A DNA stretch of 64,000 nucleotides from Pseudomonas marginalis (lineage in GTDB: Bacteria; Pseudomonadota; Gammaproteobacteria; Pseudomonadales; Pseudomonadaceae). Where the stretch lies: assembly GCF_024169655.1 (NCBI RefSeq), contig NZ_JALJWV010000001.1, positions 2,609,001 through 2,673,000 on the forward strand, given 5' to 3'. The notes beneath the pieces are model-generated. The model did no database searches. It had not been told where the DNA came from and saw nothing but the letters and a program-made list of their open reading frames with translations. Of this stretch, positions 41,914-50,414 are shown piece after piece. A program made the translations under genes and the position numbers. Each line of letters opens with the position of its first letter. Within the stretch, counting starts at the first letter, position 1.

Positions 41914-44100
41914 TCAGTCCCTCAACAAGACCTTCGCCAGCGCCCGCGCCACCTGGTCGGCGGAGTAGGGCTTGGCCAGGAACTCGAACCCCTCGTAGCC
42001 GCTTTCCGCCAGTTCTTCGCTGTAGCCTGAAGTGAGCACCACCGGCAGGTCGGCGCGGCGTTGGCGTAGAACCTTGGCCATCGCCACGCCCGTCATGCCC
42101 GGCATCACCACGTCCGAGAAAATCGCGTCGAACCCCGTGGCGTCCGGACCGACCAGCGCCAGTGCCTGTTCGGCATCGGTCGCCCAGGTGGTCTGGTAAC
42201 CGAGGTCCTGGAGAATCTGGTTGGCGAAACGGCCTACCTCCAGGTTGTCTTCCACGATCAGGATGTTGTGCAGGGTCGTGTCATGGACAGGTGCCTGGTC
42301 CCTGGGGCAGGGCTCGCAACGGGGGGCCTGCGGTTCAACCTCGGGCAGGTACAGGGTAAACACCGTGCCCTGGCCAAGACGGCTGGCCACGTCGACGTTG
42401 CCGCCGGACTGCTTGGCGAAGCCGAACACCTGCGACAACCCTAGGCCCGTGCCTTTGCCCATGGCCTTGGTGGTGAAGAAGGGCTCGAAAATGCGTTCGA
42501 ACGTCTCAGCCGGAATACCGCTGCCGGTGTCGGCCAGGACCACCGTGACAAACGGCTGGCGAGCTTCGGCATCGCCACGGATGCGCGGCAGCGCGTCCAC
42601 CGTGGCGACGCGCAGGGTCAGGGTGCCCTGGCCGTCCATGGCATCGCGGGCGTTGAGCGCGATATTGATCAGCGCAGTTTCGAACTGGCTTGAGTCGACC
42701 CGCACGTGGCACGGCCGCTCGGGCAACTGGACCTGCACCTGAATGCGTGCGCCGGTGACACTGTCGAGCATCTCGCCAATGTTTTTGACCCGCTGCGCTA
42801 CATCGAAGACTTCCGGGTTCAGCGGTTGGCGGCGCGCAAACGCGAGTAACTGGCTGGTCAACTTGCTGGCGCGCTCGACGGTGTCGGACACCGCGCACAT
42901 GTAGCGTTGGCGCCGCTCTTCGGACAGCCCGGGTTGGCGCAAAAAATCCACCGACGAACGAATGATGGTCAGCAGGTTGTTGAAATCATGGGCCACGCCG
43001 CCGGTCAATTGGCCGATGGCTTCGAGTTTCTGCGATTGACGCAGTGCCGCTTCGGCCTGGGCCAGCGCAGTGGTGCGTTCCTCCACGCGCTGTTCGAGGG
43101 TGGCGTTCAATTCGGTAAAGGCCGCCAACCCCTCGCGCACGGCGGCGTTGGCGCGCACCCGTTCGATGTGTGCCCAGGACCGTTCGGTGACTTCAGCCAA
43201 CAGTGCCAGGTCATACGGCGACCAGGTTCGCTGCGTTTTGCTGTGAACGGTCATCAGGGCGGTGAGGCGAGCGTTTTTGATCAGCGGCATGCAGATCGTG
43301 GCGGTGGCGCCCAGGGTTTGGAACGTCATGGCTTCTTGCGTGGGCAGTTCGAGCAGGTTATTGCCGATCACCAACGGCTCACCGGCCAGCAGGCAGTTGA
43401 CTGCGGTTTGCCCGAAGTCTTGCAGACTGTAGTGGCCGACGATGCTGGGGGCACCTGGGGCCGTCCAGTTGTCACGGATGGTAAAGCCGTCTTCATCGGC
43501 GTCCATATCGGCGTAAGCGCAGATGGACACCTGCAGATGCTGCGCCAGCAGGCGGGTGGTGGCGGTCATGATGGTTTCGGCATCGACGGCGTTGGCCACC
43601 GCGCTGCTGATGGTATCCAGCACGGCAAGGCGGCGCGAAAGGAACACCGTGGCGGTGCTTTCGGTCACGGTATCGAGCATACCGACGACCTGGCCCTGCG
43701 GGTCGCGGATCGGGCTATAGCAGAACGTGAAGTACGCCTGTTCCGGCGCTGCGCCACGTTCGATCATCAGGGGGAAGTTTTCGATGTAGGTCGCATGGCC
43801 CTGGAAGGCCGCATTGGCGATGGGGCTGATGTCGTCCCATACCTCGCTCCAGATCTCGCTGAACGGACGTCCCAAGGCGTAGGGTTTATTCCCCAGGATC
43901 GGAATGAACGCGTCGTTATAGAGGGTCGTCAGTTGAGGCCCCCACACGATGGCCTGGGGGAAACTTGAGGCAAAGCACAGCGCCACGGTGGTCTTGAGCA
44001 CATCCGGCCAGTGTTCCAGCGGCCCCAGGGGGGTATTGGCCCAATCGTGCTGGCGTACCCGCTCGGCCATGTCGCTGCTGCTTTGCAGCCAATTCATCAT
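41914..44100 (-). CDS. Hybrid sensor histidine kinase/response regulator
   Basis: A 728-residue soluble kinase: PAS-like N-terminus (about 20-140), GAF domain (about 155-310), a coiled coil, HisKA with the phosphorylated histidine in GGVAHDFNNLL, HATPase (NALNARDAM; DTGSGIP; GKGTGLGLSQ) and a C-terminal receiver with its aspartate in IFSDVVMPG. No membrane helices, so it senses a cytoplasmic signal. No separate partner regulator is adjacent. AAGGTG lies 9-14 bases before the ATG at 44100. Confidence 0.92.
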   Translation of the reverse strand: MMNWLQSSSDMAERVRQHDWANTPLGPLEHWPDVLKTTVALCFASSFPQAIVWGPQLTTLYNDAFIPILGNKPYALGRPFSEIWSEVWDDISPIANAAFQGHATYIENFPLMIERGAAPEQAYFTFCYSPIRDPQGQVVGMLDTVTESTATVFLSRRLAVLDTISSAVANAVDAETIMTATTRLLAQHLQVSICAYADMDADEDGFTIRDNWTAPGAPSIVGHYSLQDFGQTAVNCLLAGEPLVIGNNLLELPTQEAMTFQTLGATATICMPLIKNARLTALMTVHSKTQRTWSPYDLALLAEVTERSWAHIERVRANAAVREGLAAFTELNATLEQRVEERTTALAQAEAALRQSQKLEAIGQLTGGVAHDFNNLLTIIRSSVDFLRQPGLSEERRQRYMCAVSDTVERASKLTSQLLAFARRQPLNPEVFDVAQRVKNIGEMLDSVTGARIQVQVQLPERPCHVRVDSSQFETALINIALNARDAMDGQGTLTLRVATVDALPRIRGDAEARQPFVTVVLADTGSGIPAETFERIFEPFFTTKAMGKGTGLGLSQVFGFAKQSGGNVDVASRLGQGTVFTLYLPEVEPQAPRCEPCPRDQAPVHDTTLHNILIVEDNLEVGRFANQILQDLGYQTTWATDAEQALALVGPDATGFDAIFSDVVMPGMTGVAMAKVLRQRRADLPVVLTSGYSEELAESGYEGFEFLAKPYSADQVARALAKVLLRD

Positions 44101-44260
44101 CGGGTGAACACCTTGTTTGCCACGGTCTGTTTTGGATACCTGAAGCGGTCACGCTAACAAGCTACAGACCGGAATGATTGCTGCCAGTTCAGCGCAATTA
44201 TCTATGGGATGGCATTTTGACGCTCCGTCCATCTGGATAGATATCATCGCCGGTGTCCAC

Positions 44261-45115
44261 TTATTGTTGTGTGCCGAAGACCCCCGTCCAATAAATGCCG
44301 GCATCGCTCTTCGGGTCCATGGCATAGGCGGCGCCCAATTCACGGAATTGCGGGTTCATCAGGTTGGCGCAATGGCCGGGGCTGGCGAGCCAGCCGTCCA
44401 CCACTTTGCGCGGGGTGTCGAGGCCGGCCGCGATGTTTTCGCCGATGTTCTTCGCGCTGTACCCGGCCAGATCGGCACGGTCGCCCGGGGTGCGGCCGTC
44501 GTGGTCCAGATGGTCGAAGAAATTGCCATTGGCCATGTTGCGTGTGTGGCTGTTGGCGGCACTGGCCAAGGTGTCGTTCCACGACAGCGGCGTGGTCGCG
44601 GTGAACGCCTGCGCGCCGCACTGGCGCGGTTGTGTGCGGGCGGCGTTGATCAGGTTCAGCAGTTGCTTGCCTTCGGTCTGCCAATCGCCCAGGCCGCTGG
44701 ACAACAGCGGGCGGGCGAGCACGATGCGCCAGTCCTGGCCGCTGTTGCTCACGCCGATGTCGACGAATTGCGGGTCCAGCACCACGCGGCAGAAACTCTC
44801 GCGCACGGCTTTCATGGCGGCCAGGGCATCCTTGGGGCCGGACAGGCTGATTGCCTGCACGTTGACCATCGGGTACGCCGCCCGGGCCAAGGCCTGCTGC
44901 AAGTCGCCGACATTGCTGGCCGGCAGCACCAGGCGCGTATCGCTGGCCAGCGGAGGCAGTTCCTGAGAACCCTGGTCGCCGCAGCGTTGTACCTGGCTGC
45001 GGTAAGTGTTGATCTGTTGCACCAACTGACTTTCTTCATTCGCCATCGCGCTGGCGCAGTACACCAGGCTGGCGGCCAGCGTCGTCAGACTCATCATCAA
45101 TGACAGCACGCGCAT
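44261..45115 (-). CDS. Secreted CAP-domain protein
   Basis: A 284-residue protein with a signal peptide (cleavage near ASAMA/NEE) and a C-terminal CAP/SCP-PR1 domain from about residue 155, recognised by HTRNMANGNFFDHLDHDG and GENIAAG. Bacterial CAP proteins are extracytoplasmic and mostly of unknown function. The N-terminal ~120 residues form an additional domain without recognisable motifs. Two Cys pairs (for example RCGDQ and SFCRV) could form disulfides. Stands alone. Confidence 0.85.
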   Translation of the reverse strand: MRVLSLMMSLTTLAASLVYCASAMANEESQLVQQINTYRSQVQRCGDQGSQELPPLASDTRLVLPASNVGDLQQALARAAYPMVNVQAISLSGPKDALAAMKAVRESFCRVVLDPQFVDIGVSNSGQDWRIVLARPLLSSGLGDWQTEGKQLLNLINAARTQPRQCGAQAFTATTPLSWNDTLASAANSHTRNMANGNFFDHLDHDGRTPGDRADLAGYSAKNIGENIAAGLDTPRKVVDGWLASPGHCANLMNPQFRELGAAYAMDPKSDAGIYWTGVFGTQQ

Positions 45116-45308
45116 GGACGTTACCCTTGAGCTTGAAAGCGCCCATGATGCGCGATGTAGGTGCGTCCATGCACCCGTTGGTCCGAACTTTTTTCCTCAG
45201 TTCATGAATGGCGAATGTTTACGGCCCTGGTCGCACAAGGCGAAGGCCACCCACTGCCGCGCGGATAGGGCGAGGATGATTACCGCGCCATGGCCGACGA
45301 TGTTCGGT

Positions 45309-46511
45309 TCACGTCGGCCGACGCCGGTTCTGTCGCTGCCATGCCAGGGCGGTGGCAAGCAGGATCAAACCTAATGCCAAGGCAAAGGTGGCGTGCAGGC
45401 CATCAGCCACGGATTGAGGCGTGGCATGGGTGAGATCGGGGGTTGTCCAGGCGAACATCGCGCCCAATACCGACGCTCCGAAAATCAGGCCAAGGTTGCG
45501 TGACAGGTTCAACAAGCCCGAGACCGTGCCTCGGTGTGCTGCATCGACCGCGCTCATCACCGCCGTGTTGTTGGCGGCCTGGAACAGGCTGTAGCCCGCC
45601 GTCAGCGTGATCAGTGAGCCAAGGTAAGTGACCAGCCCGGATGTCAGGCACAGCGACAGGGCGCCGCTGGCCATGACGGCCAGCCCCATGAGCGTCGCGG
45701 GTCGGCTGCCGAACCGTTCAGTCAGGCGCCCTGCGGGAATGCCAGTGAGCGCCGCCACACCGGGGCCGACGGCCATTGCCAGGCCCATCGAGGCCGGATC
45801 GAGATCCAATCCATGGGACAAGTAGAACGGCCCGACCACAAAGGTGGCCATGATGACCGCAGACACCAACGCGCTCATCGCCAGGCCGGCGCGCAATGAT
45901 GCCGACTGCAATGACCGCCAAAAGCGGGCGCCAGTGGCTAACGGTGCAGGTGGCTGATCGACGGGTAAGTAACGACAGGCGAGGGCGGCTGCCAGCAACC
46001 CCAGAGGCGCACCCACCAGAAACAGCGCCCGCCAGCCCCACGCACTGAGCAACAGGCCGCCCACGCCGGGGCCCATGGCGGTGCCGACGGCCGACATCGT
46101 GCCGAGCAAACCCATCACGCGTGCGGTACGCGCTCGGGTGACGGTGTCGCCCACCATCGCCAATGTCATCGCCATCATGATCGCTGCACCCAGGCCTTGC
46201 AGGGTGCGCGCTGCAATCAGCCAAGGCAGGGAAGGCGCGGCACCGCATAACCCACAGGCCAACGCAAACAGCAGCAACCCGGCAATCAACAGCCGCCGTC
46301 GCCCCAGCCGATCGCCCAAGCGCCCCGCACTGACAATGACCGCCGTGATCGCCAGCAGGTAGGCCAGCACCACCCATTGCGTTGCGTGAAAGGACGCATT
46401 GAATGCCTGCGTGAGGCTGGGCAGGCCGACATTGGCGATGCTGGTACCAAGGGCGGCCAGCAACATGGACAGGGACAGGCTGACAAGACCGCCGCGTGAG
46501 GAGGTGTGCAT
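45309..46511 (-). CDS. MFS drug/efflux transporter
   Basis: A 400-residue major-facilitator permease, about 12 membrane helices (shorter than the 14-helix EmrB type). The motif-A loop reads GRLGDRLGRRRLL, and motif C GTAMGPGVGGLL identifies a drug:H+ antiporter-like exporter. The ATG at 46511 has AAGGAA about 7 bases upstream. A divergent LysR regulator starts 112 bases away, the common arrangement for regulated efflux. Substrate unknown. Confidence 0.88.
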   Translation of the reverse strand: MHTSSRGGLVSLSLSMLLAALGTSIANVGLPSLTQAFNASFHATQWVVLAYLLAITAVIVSAGRLGDRLGRRRLLIAGLLLFALACGLCGAAPSLPWLIAARTLQGLGAAIMMAMTLAMVGDTVTRARTARVMGLLGTMSAVGTAMGPGVGGLLLSAWGWRALFLVGAPLGLLAAALACRYLPVDQPPAPLATGARFWRSLQSASLRAGLAMSALVSAVIMATFVVGPFYLSHGLDLDPASMGLAMAVGPGVAALTGIPAGRLTERFGSRPATLMGLAVMASGALSLCLTSGLVTYLGSLITLTAGYSLFQAANNTAVMSAVDAAHRGTVSGLLNLSRNLGLIFGASVLGAMFAWTTPDLTHATPQSVADGLHATFALALGLILLATALAWQRQNRRRPT

Positions 46512-46623
46512 GGAGATTCCTTGAATGAACGCAACTGTCACAAATCTACGGTGTCGCCTAACATGGCGGAAGGCGCATGAATTGCACTAAATACCTGCAT
46601 GTGACGCCTGATATGGAGCGCTG

Positions 46624-47505
46624 ATGCCCGACCTCAATTTGCTGATCACCCTGGATGTATTACTCGCCGAAGGCAGCGTCGCGCGCGCGGCCAAGCGCTT
46701 GCGGTTGAGCCCTTCGGCCATGAGCCGGGCGCTGGCGCGCTTGCGTGACACCACCGGCGACCCGTTGCTGGTCCGCGCTGGCCGTGGCCTGGTGCCGACG
46801 CCACGGGCGTTGGAGTTGCGCAAACAGGTCAGTCGGTTGGTGCAGGACGCCCAGGCCGTGCTGCGCCCGGTGCAAGCTCTGGCGATGGCCCAGGTGCTGC
46901 GTACCTTCACCCTGCGCACCAGCGATGAATTCGTCGAACGCTTCGGCCCGGCGCTGCTCGACCGTATTGCCAAGGACGCCCCCGGTGTGCGCCTGCGTTT
47001 CGTCAGCAAGACCGACAAAGACACTGCGTTGCTGCGCGAAGGCAGCGTCGACCTGGACATCGGCGTGGTCGACCCCACGGCCAGCCCCGAAGTGCTGACC
47101 CAGGCGCTGTTTCGCGATCGCCTGATCGGCGTGGTGCGCAGTGACCATCCCCTGAGCCAGGGCGACGTCAGCGCTGCACGCTTTGCCGAGGGCCGACACA
47201 TCTACGTGTCCCGCCGCGGCCAGGACCGTGGCCAGATCGACGACGCTCTCGAAGCCCAAGGCCTGACGCGGCAGATCGGCAGCATCGTCGCCAGTTTTTC
47301 CACCGCCATCGCCCTGGCCCGCAACACCGACCTGATTGCCTCGGTGCCCGAACGCTATACCCCAGACCGGCGCGACCTGTTCTGTTTTGCGCTGCCGGTG
47401 GCGTTGCCCGCGTTTACCGTGGCGATGCTCTGGCACCCACGGTTGGACGCCGACCAGGCCCATCGTTGGTTGCGCGGGTGTTTGCGCGAGGTGTGTGGAC
47501 GATGA
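46624..47505 (+). CDS. LysR-family regulator
   Basis: A 293-residue LysR protein: winged helix at 1-65 (AAKRLRLSPSAMSRALARLRD) and a substrate-binding domain from about 90. It probably controls the divergent MFS exporter and itself. The shared intergenic region has a loose dyad, GGCGCATG..TGCA (46571-46585) against TGCATGTGACGCC (46599-46611), which could be its site. The effector is unknown. Confidence 0.9.
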   Translation: MPDLNLLITLDVLLAEGSVARAAKRLRLSPSAMSRALARLRDTTGDPLLVRAGRGLVPTPRALELRKQVSRLVQDAQAVLRPVQALAMAQVLRTFTLRTSDEFVERFGPALLDRIAKDAPGVRLRFVSKTDKDTALLREGSVDLDIGVVDPTASPEVLTQALFRDRLIGVVRSDHPLSQGDVSAARFAEGRHIYVSRRGQDRGQIDDALEAQGLTRQIGSIVASFSTAIALARNTDLIASVPERYTPDRRDLFCFALPVALPAFTVAMLWHPRLDADQAHRWLRGCLREVCGR

Positions 47506-47622
47506 CGGTGCGGATCTATCTGAGCGGTGCAGCCGGCGCGGGTGGATGCCAGCCTATCGATCCCGAACCTGCTGCAACAGGTACAATCGCGCCTGTCTTG
47601 ACGCGAAACCCCAGGAATTTGC

Positions 47623-48300
47623 ATGTTCAGCCTTACCCGCTACACCACGCCGTGCCCCGAGCCGATCAACAGCCAGATCCTGCAGATGGTGGTGGACAAC
47701 CTCACCGACATCAGCAGCGTCGCTTTGCCGCCGAGTAACCTGCTCTACAACATTTACCAATATGCCATCGGCTTTGAAGTGCATTTGTACCTGCAGGCGC
47801 TGGACGGGTCGAAGGGGATCGCGGTCGAACTGATCGTTGCGACGTCTGCCCAAGACCCGGAACACGTCATTGGTTTTTTGCTGTACTTGCCGGTCAAGGA
47901 CGATCCTGAAGCCTGCGGTGTGGCGTTCATGGCCGTACAGGCAGGCTTCAGGCGCCAGGGTGTGGCGCGGGGAATGATGCAGGACGTGCTGGCGCGTTAC
48001 CCTCACGCCGAATTGGCGTGTGCCGTGGAAAAAGTCCCGGCCTTCGCGGCGATGGGCTTTCAGGTGCGCGGCGCCCGCGGCACGCAGGTGCTGATGAACA
48101 CCCGCGACTACGCCACCGATGGCTTGATGGGCGTGCTGGACGTGGCCTCCATCTATAACTCATTGGAAGTGCGGCAGATTCATACCTACCTGCTGCAAAA
48201 GCACGGCAAACGCGCCATGGTGGATGCCGAGAAGCAACGCGACCGGCACCTGGATCAACTGACGCATAAGGTCCGGCTGTTTGTGCAGGGGCGAGGCTGA
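47623..48300 (+). CDS. GNAT-family acetyltransferase
   Basis: A 225-residue protein with a GNAT core: the acetyl-CoA loop reads RRQGVARGMM (Q/RxxGxG/A type) after a beta-bulge strand GVAFMAVQ. The C-terminal extension (about 165-225) is helical and charged. Substrate unknown. It follows the LysR gene by 117 bases and is convergent with the tetR-type gene. A short hairpin AGGCT/AGCCT with an A-rich loop (48293-48309) straddles its stop and may terminate both genes. Confidence 0.8.
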   Translation: MFSLTRYTTPCPEPINSQILQMVVDNLTDISSVALPPSNLLYNIYQYAIGFEVHLYLQALDGSKGIAVELIVATSAQDPEHVIGFLLYLPVKDDPEACGVAFMAVQAGFRRQGVARGMMQDVLARYPHAELACAVEKVPAFAAMGFQVRGARGTQVLMNTRDYATDGLMGVLDVASIYNSLEVRQIHTYLLQKHGKRAMVDAEKQRDRHLDQLTHKVRLFVQGRG

Positions 48301-48310
48301 AAAAAGCCTT

Positions 48311-48922
48311 TCACCTGGCGCTGCGTGCCCCACGATTGACCATCGCCAGAATGGTCGCCAACAACTCCTGCTGCGCCTCTTCACGGCTGAGCTCACCGCT
48401 GGCCGCCGCGTGGGACAAGGCTTCCGCTGCCCCCAGCATGGCCCGCAGCCCGGCCTGGGACACGCTACCGCCGGGGCTAAACGGGGCCAGTGCATCGCGG
48501 CACTTATCGAGAAAGATCGCTTCGTACTTGCGCTTGAGGGTTTCCAACTCCGGCGAACTGCTCAGCGCTGCAATGACCCCCGGAATTTCCCGACCTTGCA
48601 GTAACACGCAGTCGACATAGGACGAGGCGATCACCCACGCCCGATTCTCCAGGGTCGGGCTGCTGGCTTCGATCGCGTCGGCAAACACCTGGTTCTGGCG
48701 CCCATCGAAATCCTCATACAACGCCGCCAGCAACCCGGCACGAGTAACGAAATGGTCATAGACCACCGGCTTGGTCACGCCCGCGCGTTCCGCCAGGTGG
48801 CCGAGGGTCAGGGCTTCGGTGCCTTCTTCACGCACCAGTTGCCAGGCCACGTCCAACAATTGACGCAGACGATCTTCACGCGACAGACGGCGACGCGGGG
48901 CAGGGGATTCACTGCTTGACAT
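48311..48922 (-). CDS. TetR-family repressor
   Basis: A 203-residue regulator with the TetR helix-turn-helix at about 25-65 (TLGHLAERAGVTKPVVYDHF) and a ligand-binding helical domain after it. The start at 48922 (MSSSESPAP) is used; longer frames cross the operator region. Divergent from a quinone oxidoreductase gene, which it probably represses through the repeated sites between them. Confidence 0.9.
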   Translation of the reverse strand: MSSSESPAPRRRLSREDRLRQLLDVAWQLVREEGTEALTLGHLAERAGVTKPVVYDHFVTRAGLLAALYEDFDGRQNQVFADAIEASSPTLENRAWVIASSYVDCVLLQGREIPGVIAALSSSPELETLKRKYEAIFLDKCRDALAPFSPGGSVSQAGLRAMLGAAEALSHAAASGELSREEAQQELLATILAMVNRGARSAR

Positions 48923-48930
48923 GCTTATAT

Positions 48931-48959
48931 ACCAAAAGTAACTTACCAAAGGTAACTTA
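48931..48959. promoter_or_regulatory. Tandem operator repeats between the TetR and oxidoreductase genes
   Basis: ACCAAAAGTAACTTA (48931-48945) is repeated as ACCAAAGGTAACTTA (48945-48959), 14 of 15 identical with a 14-base period. The first repeat contains the palindrome GTAAcTTAC. It lies in the short divergent region of the two genes, the expected place for a TetR-type operator. Confidence 0.6.
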
Positions 48960-48991
48960 AGCCCAGCATAAACCCAATGAGAGTCACTGTC

Positions 48992-49591
48992 ATGCACGCA
49001 CTGATCGTTGTAGCTCATCACGACCCGCAATCCCTCACCCACAGCCTGGCCGCGCAAGTCGCCGCAGGGCTGAGCGCGTCCGGCCATACGTTCGAAATCG
49101 CCGACCTCGCCGCCGAAGGCTTCGACCCGCGCTATACCGCTGCCGACCAGCGCGTACACCGTACCCGCGCTGCACCTCCGGCCGACGTCCTCGCCGAGCA
49201 AGCCCGCATCGACCGCGCCGACGCCCTGGTATTGGTGTTCCCCATTTACTGGTGGTCGCTGCCGGGCCTGCTCAAGGGCTGGATCGACCGCGTGTTCGTC
49301 AACGGCTGGGCGATCGACTACGGCCCTGACACTCCGGTGGTGAAGAAACTGCGGCACTTGCAGGTTCACCTGCTGGCCCTCGGTGCTGCCGATCAAAGCG
49401 CGTTTGAACGCCATGGCTATGCCAAGGCCATGCACACGCAGATCGACTACGGGATCTTTGATTATTGTGGCGCGCAGGTGCTGACGTCAGCGTTGCTGCT
49501 GGACTCGGAAAGCGGCGAGGCGCAGGCGCATCTGGATCACGCCAAGGCGGTGGGCCAGAGGCTGTTCGAAACCGAGACGGTCGCCGGATGA
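48992..49591 (+). CDS. NAD(P)H:quinone oxidoreductase, flavodoxin fold
   Basis: A 199-residue flavoprotein of the NQO1/KefF-like family. Motifs are ALIVVAHHDPQSLTHS (FMN/FAD phosphate loop), FPIYWWSLPGLLKGWIDRVF and GAADQSAF. It should reduce quinones or electrophiles with NAD(P)H in the cytoplasm. The ATG at 48992 gives the family's usual start; an in-frame ATG at 48977 would add MRVTV. Probably induced when the divergent TetR-type protein releases the repeats upstream. Confidence 0.87.
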   Translation: MHALIVVAHHDPQSLTHSLAAQVAAGLSASGHTFEIADLAAEGFDPRYTAADQRVHRTRAAPPADVLAEQARIDRADALVLVFPIYWWSLPGLLKGWIDRVFVNGWAIDYGPDTPVVKKLRHLQVHLLALGAADQSAFERHGYAKAMHTQIDYGIFDYCGAQVLTSALLLDSESGEAQAHLDHAKAVGQRLFETETVAG

Positions 49592-49664
49592 TTCAGCTGC
49601 GAGCAGGGAACCAGAAACCGTTGGACGACCAATCAAGGCGTTCACAATCACTGGAGATTTGATA

Positions 49665-49928
49665 ATGACTTCAATTTCTGCTGTACCGGGTTCCGCACTG
49701 CTTGCTCCTACCATTGACACATCCAAGGGAAAACCCACGGTAGATCAAGTGAGACAAGAGCTGCAAAACAATGCGAACCACAACAGTCAGTTTCCAAATA
49801 TATCGCCTGACGAAGTTCAACGTTTGAACTCCGAGCAAATGGACAGGCTTAACAAATATCCCACGCTGACTTACCAAGACGTGCTGAATGGGCATGGCGT
49901 GAAAGGTGGCGATAATTTCGTCTGGTAA
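49665..49928 (+). CDS. Hypothetical small protein
   Basis: An 87-residue polar protein (MTSISAVPGSALLAPTIDTS.. ..GHGVKGGDNFVW) that I do not recognise. GGAG lies 8 bases before the ATG at 49665. Asn/Gln-rich, no signal peptide or membrane segment, and clearly lower GC than its neighbours, which may mean transfer. It follows the oxidoreductase by 73 bases. Confidence 0.55.
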   Translation: MTSISAVPGSALLAPTIDTSKGKPTVDQVRQELQNNANHNSQFPNISPDEVQRLNSEQMDRLNKYPTLTYQDVLNGHGVKGGDNFVW

Positions 49929-49995
49929 CTACGTTACTTGCGGCTCGCGTCAGGCCTGGAGCAGCAGCTTGGTGCCGATGCGCTGAAAGGACCGA

Positions 49996-50382
49996 CTAGA
50001 GTCCAAGCAGGTCATGTGCATCCAGCAGCCGGTAGGCAATCTCCGGCCGTTTCTCCAGGCCCCGGCGAATCGCCGCCGGGATCGATTGTCGGGTCTTGCG
50101 GCACAGGCCGGGCAGTTCGTCGATGACGATTTGAATCCCGCGCATGCTCTTGACCTCGGTGTGCCCCGGCGCGACATGCACGCGGATACCCAACAGCGCA
50201 TACATCCGCTGTTGCAGGCGCTCCAGGTCCTGCAGGCTTTGCAGGTCTTCGAGGCGTTCGATCAGACGTTTTTCTTCCTGGCGCGTCAGGTTGAGGATGC
50301 GCAGGTCGGCCCCTGGGGTTTGCAGCAGTTGTTCGCGGTCACAGACACAGGCGCCGGGTGGGCAGGGTTGGCGAATGGTCAT
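49996..50382 (-). CDS. Cys-rich N-terminus protein of unknown function
   Basis: A 128-residue protein beginning MTIRQPCPPGACVCDRE, with three cysteines in CPPGACVC that might bind metal or an Fe-S cluster, then a coiled-coil-like segment (RLIERLEDLQSLQDLERLQQ) and a basic C-terminal part. Family not recognised. GGGAGGG stands 9-15 bases before the ATG at 50382. It lies 32 bases downstream of aroA in the same direction. Confidence 0.65.
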   Translation of the reverse strand: MTIRQPCPPGACVCDREQLLQTPGADLRILNLTRQEEKRLIERLEDLQSLQDLERLQQRMYALLGIRVHVAPGHTEVKSMRGIQIVIDELPGLCRKTRQSIPAAIRRGLEKRPEIAYRLLDAHDLLGL

Positions 50383-50414
50383 GATCAAGCCCTCCCCATC
50401 TCGACGCCGTGGAC

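Noticed and set aside
45111..45172. Nine-base inverted repeat GCATGGACG/CGTCCATGC around the CAP-protein start
   Set aside because: Arms are 44 bases apart and one includes the start codon; no further symmetry, so likely chance.
47502..47738. ORF starting ATGA at the LysR stop
   Set aside because: Although it overlaps the LysR stop like a coupled gene, its translation degenerates into Pro/His/Gln-rich sequence and it overlaps the start of the GNAT gene in another frame.
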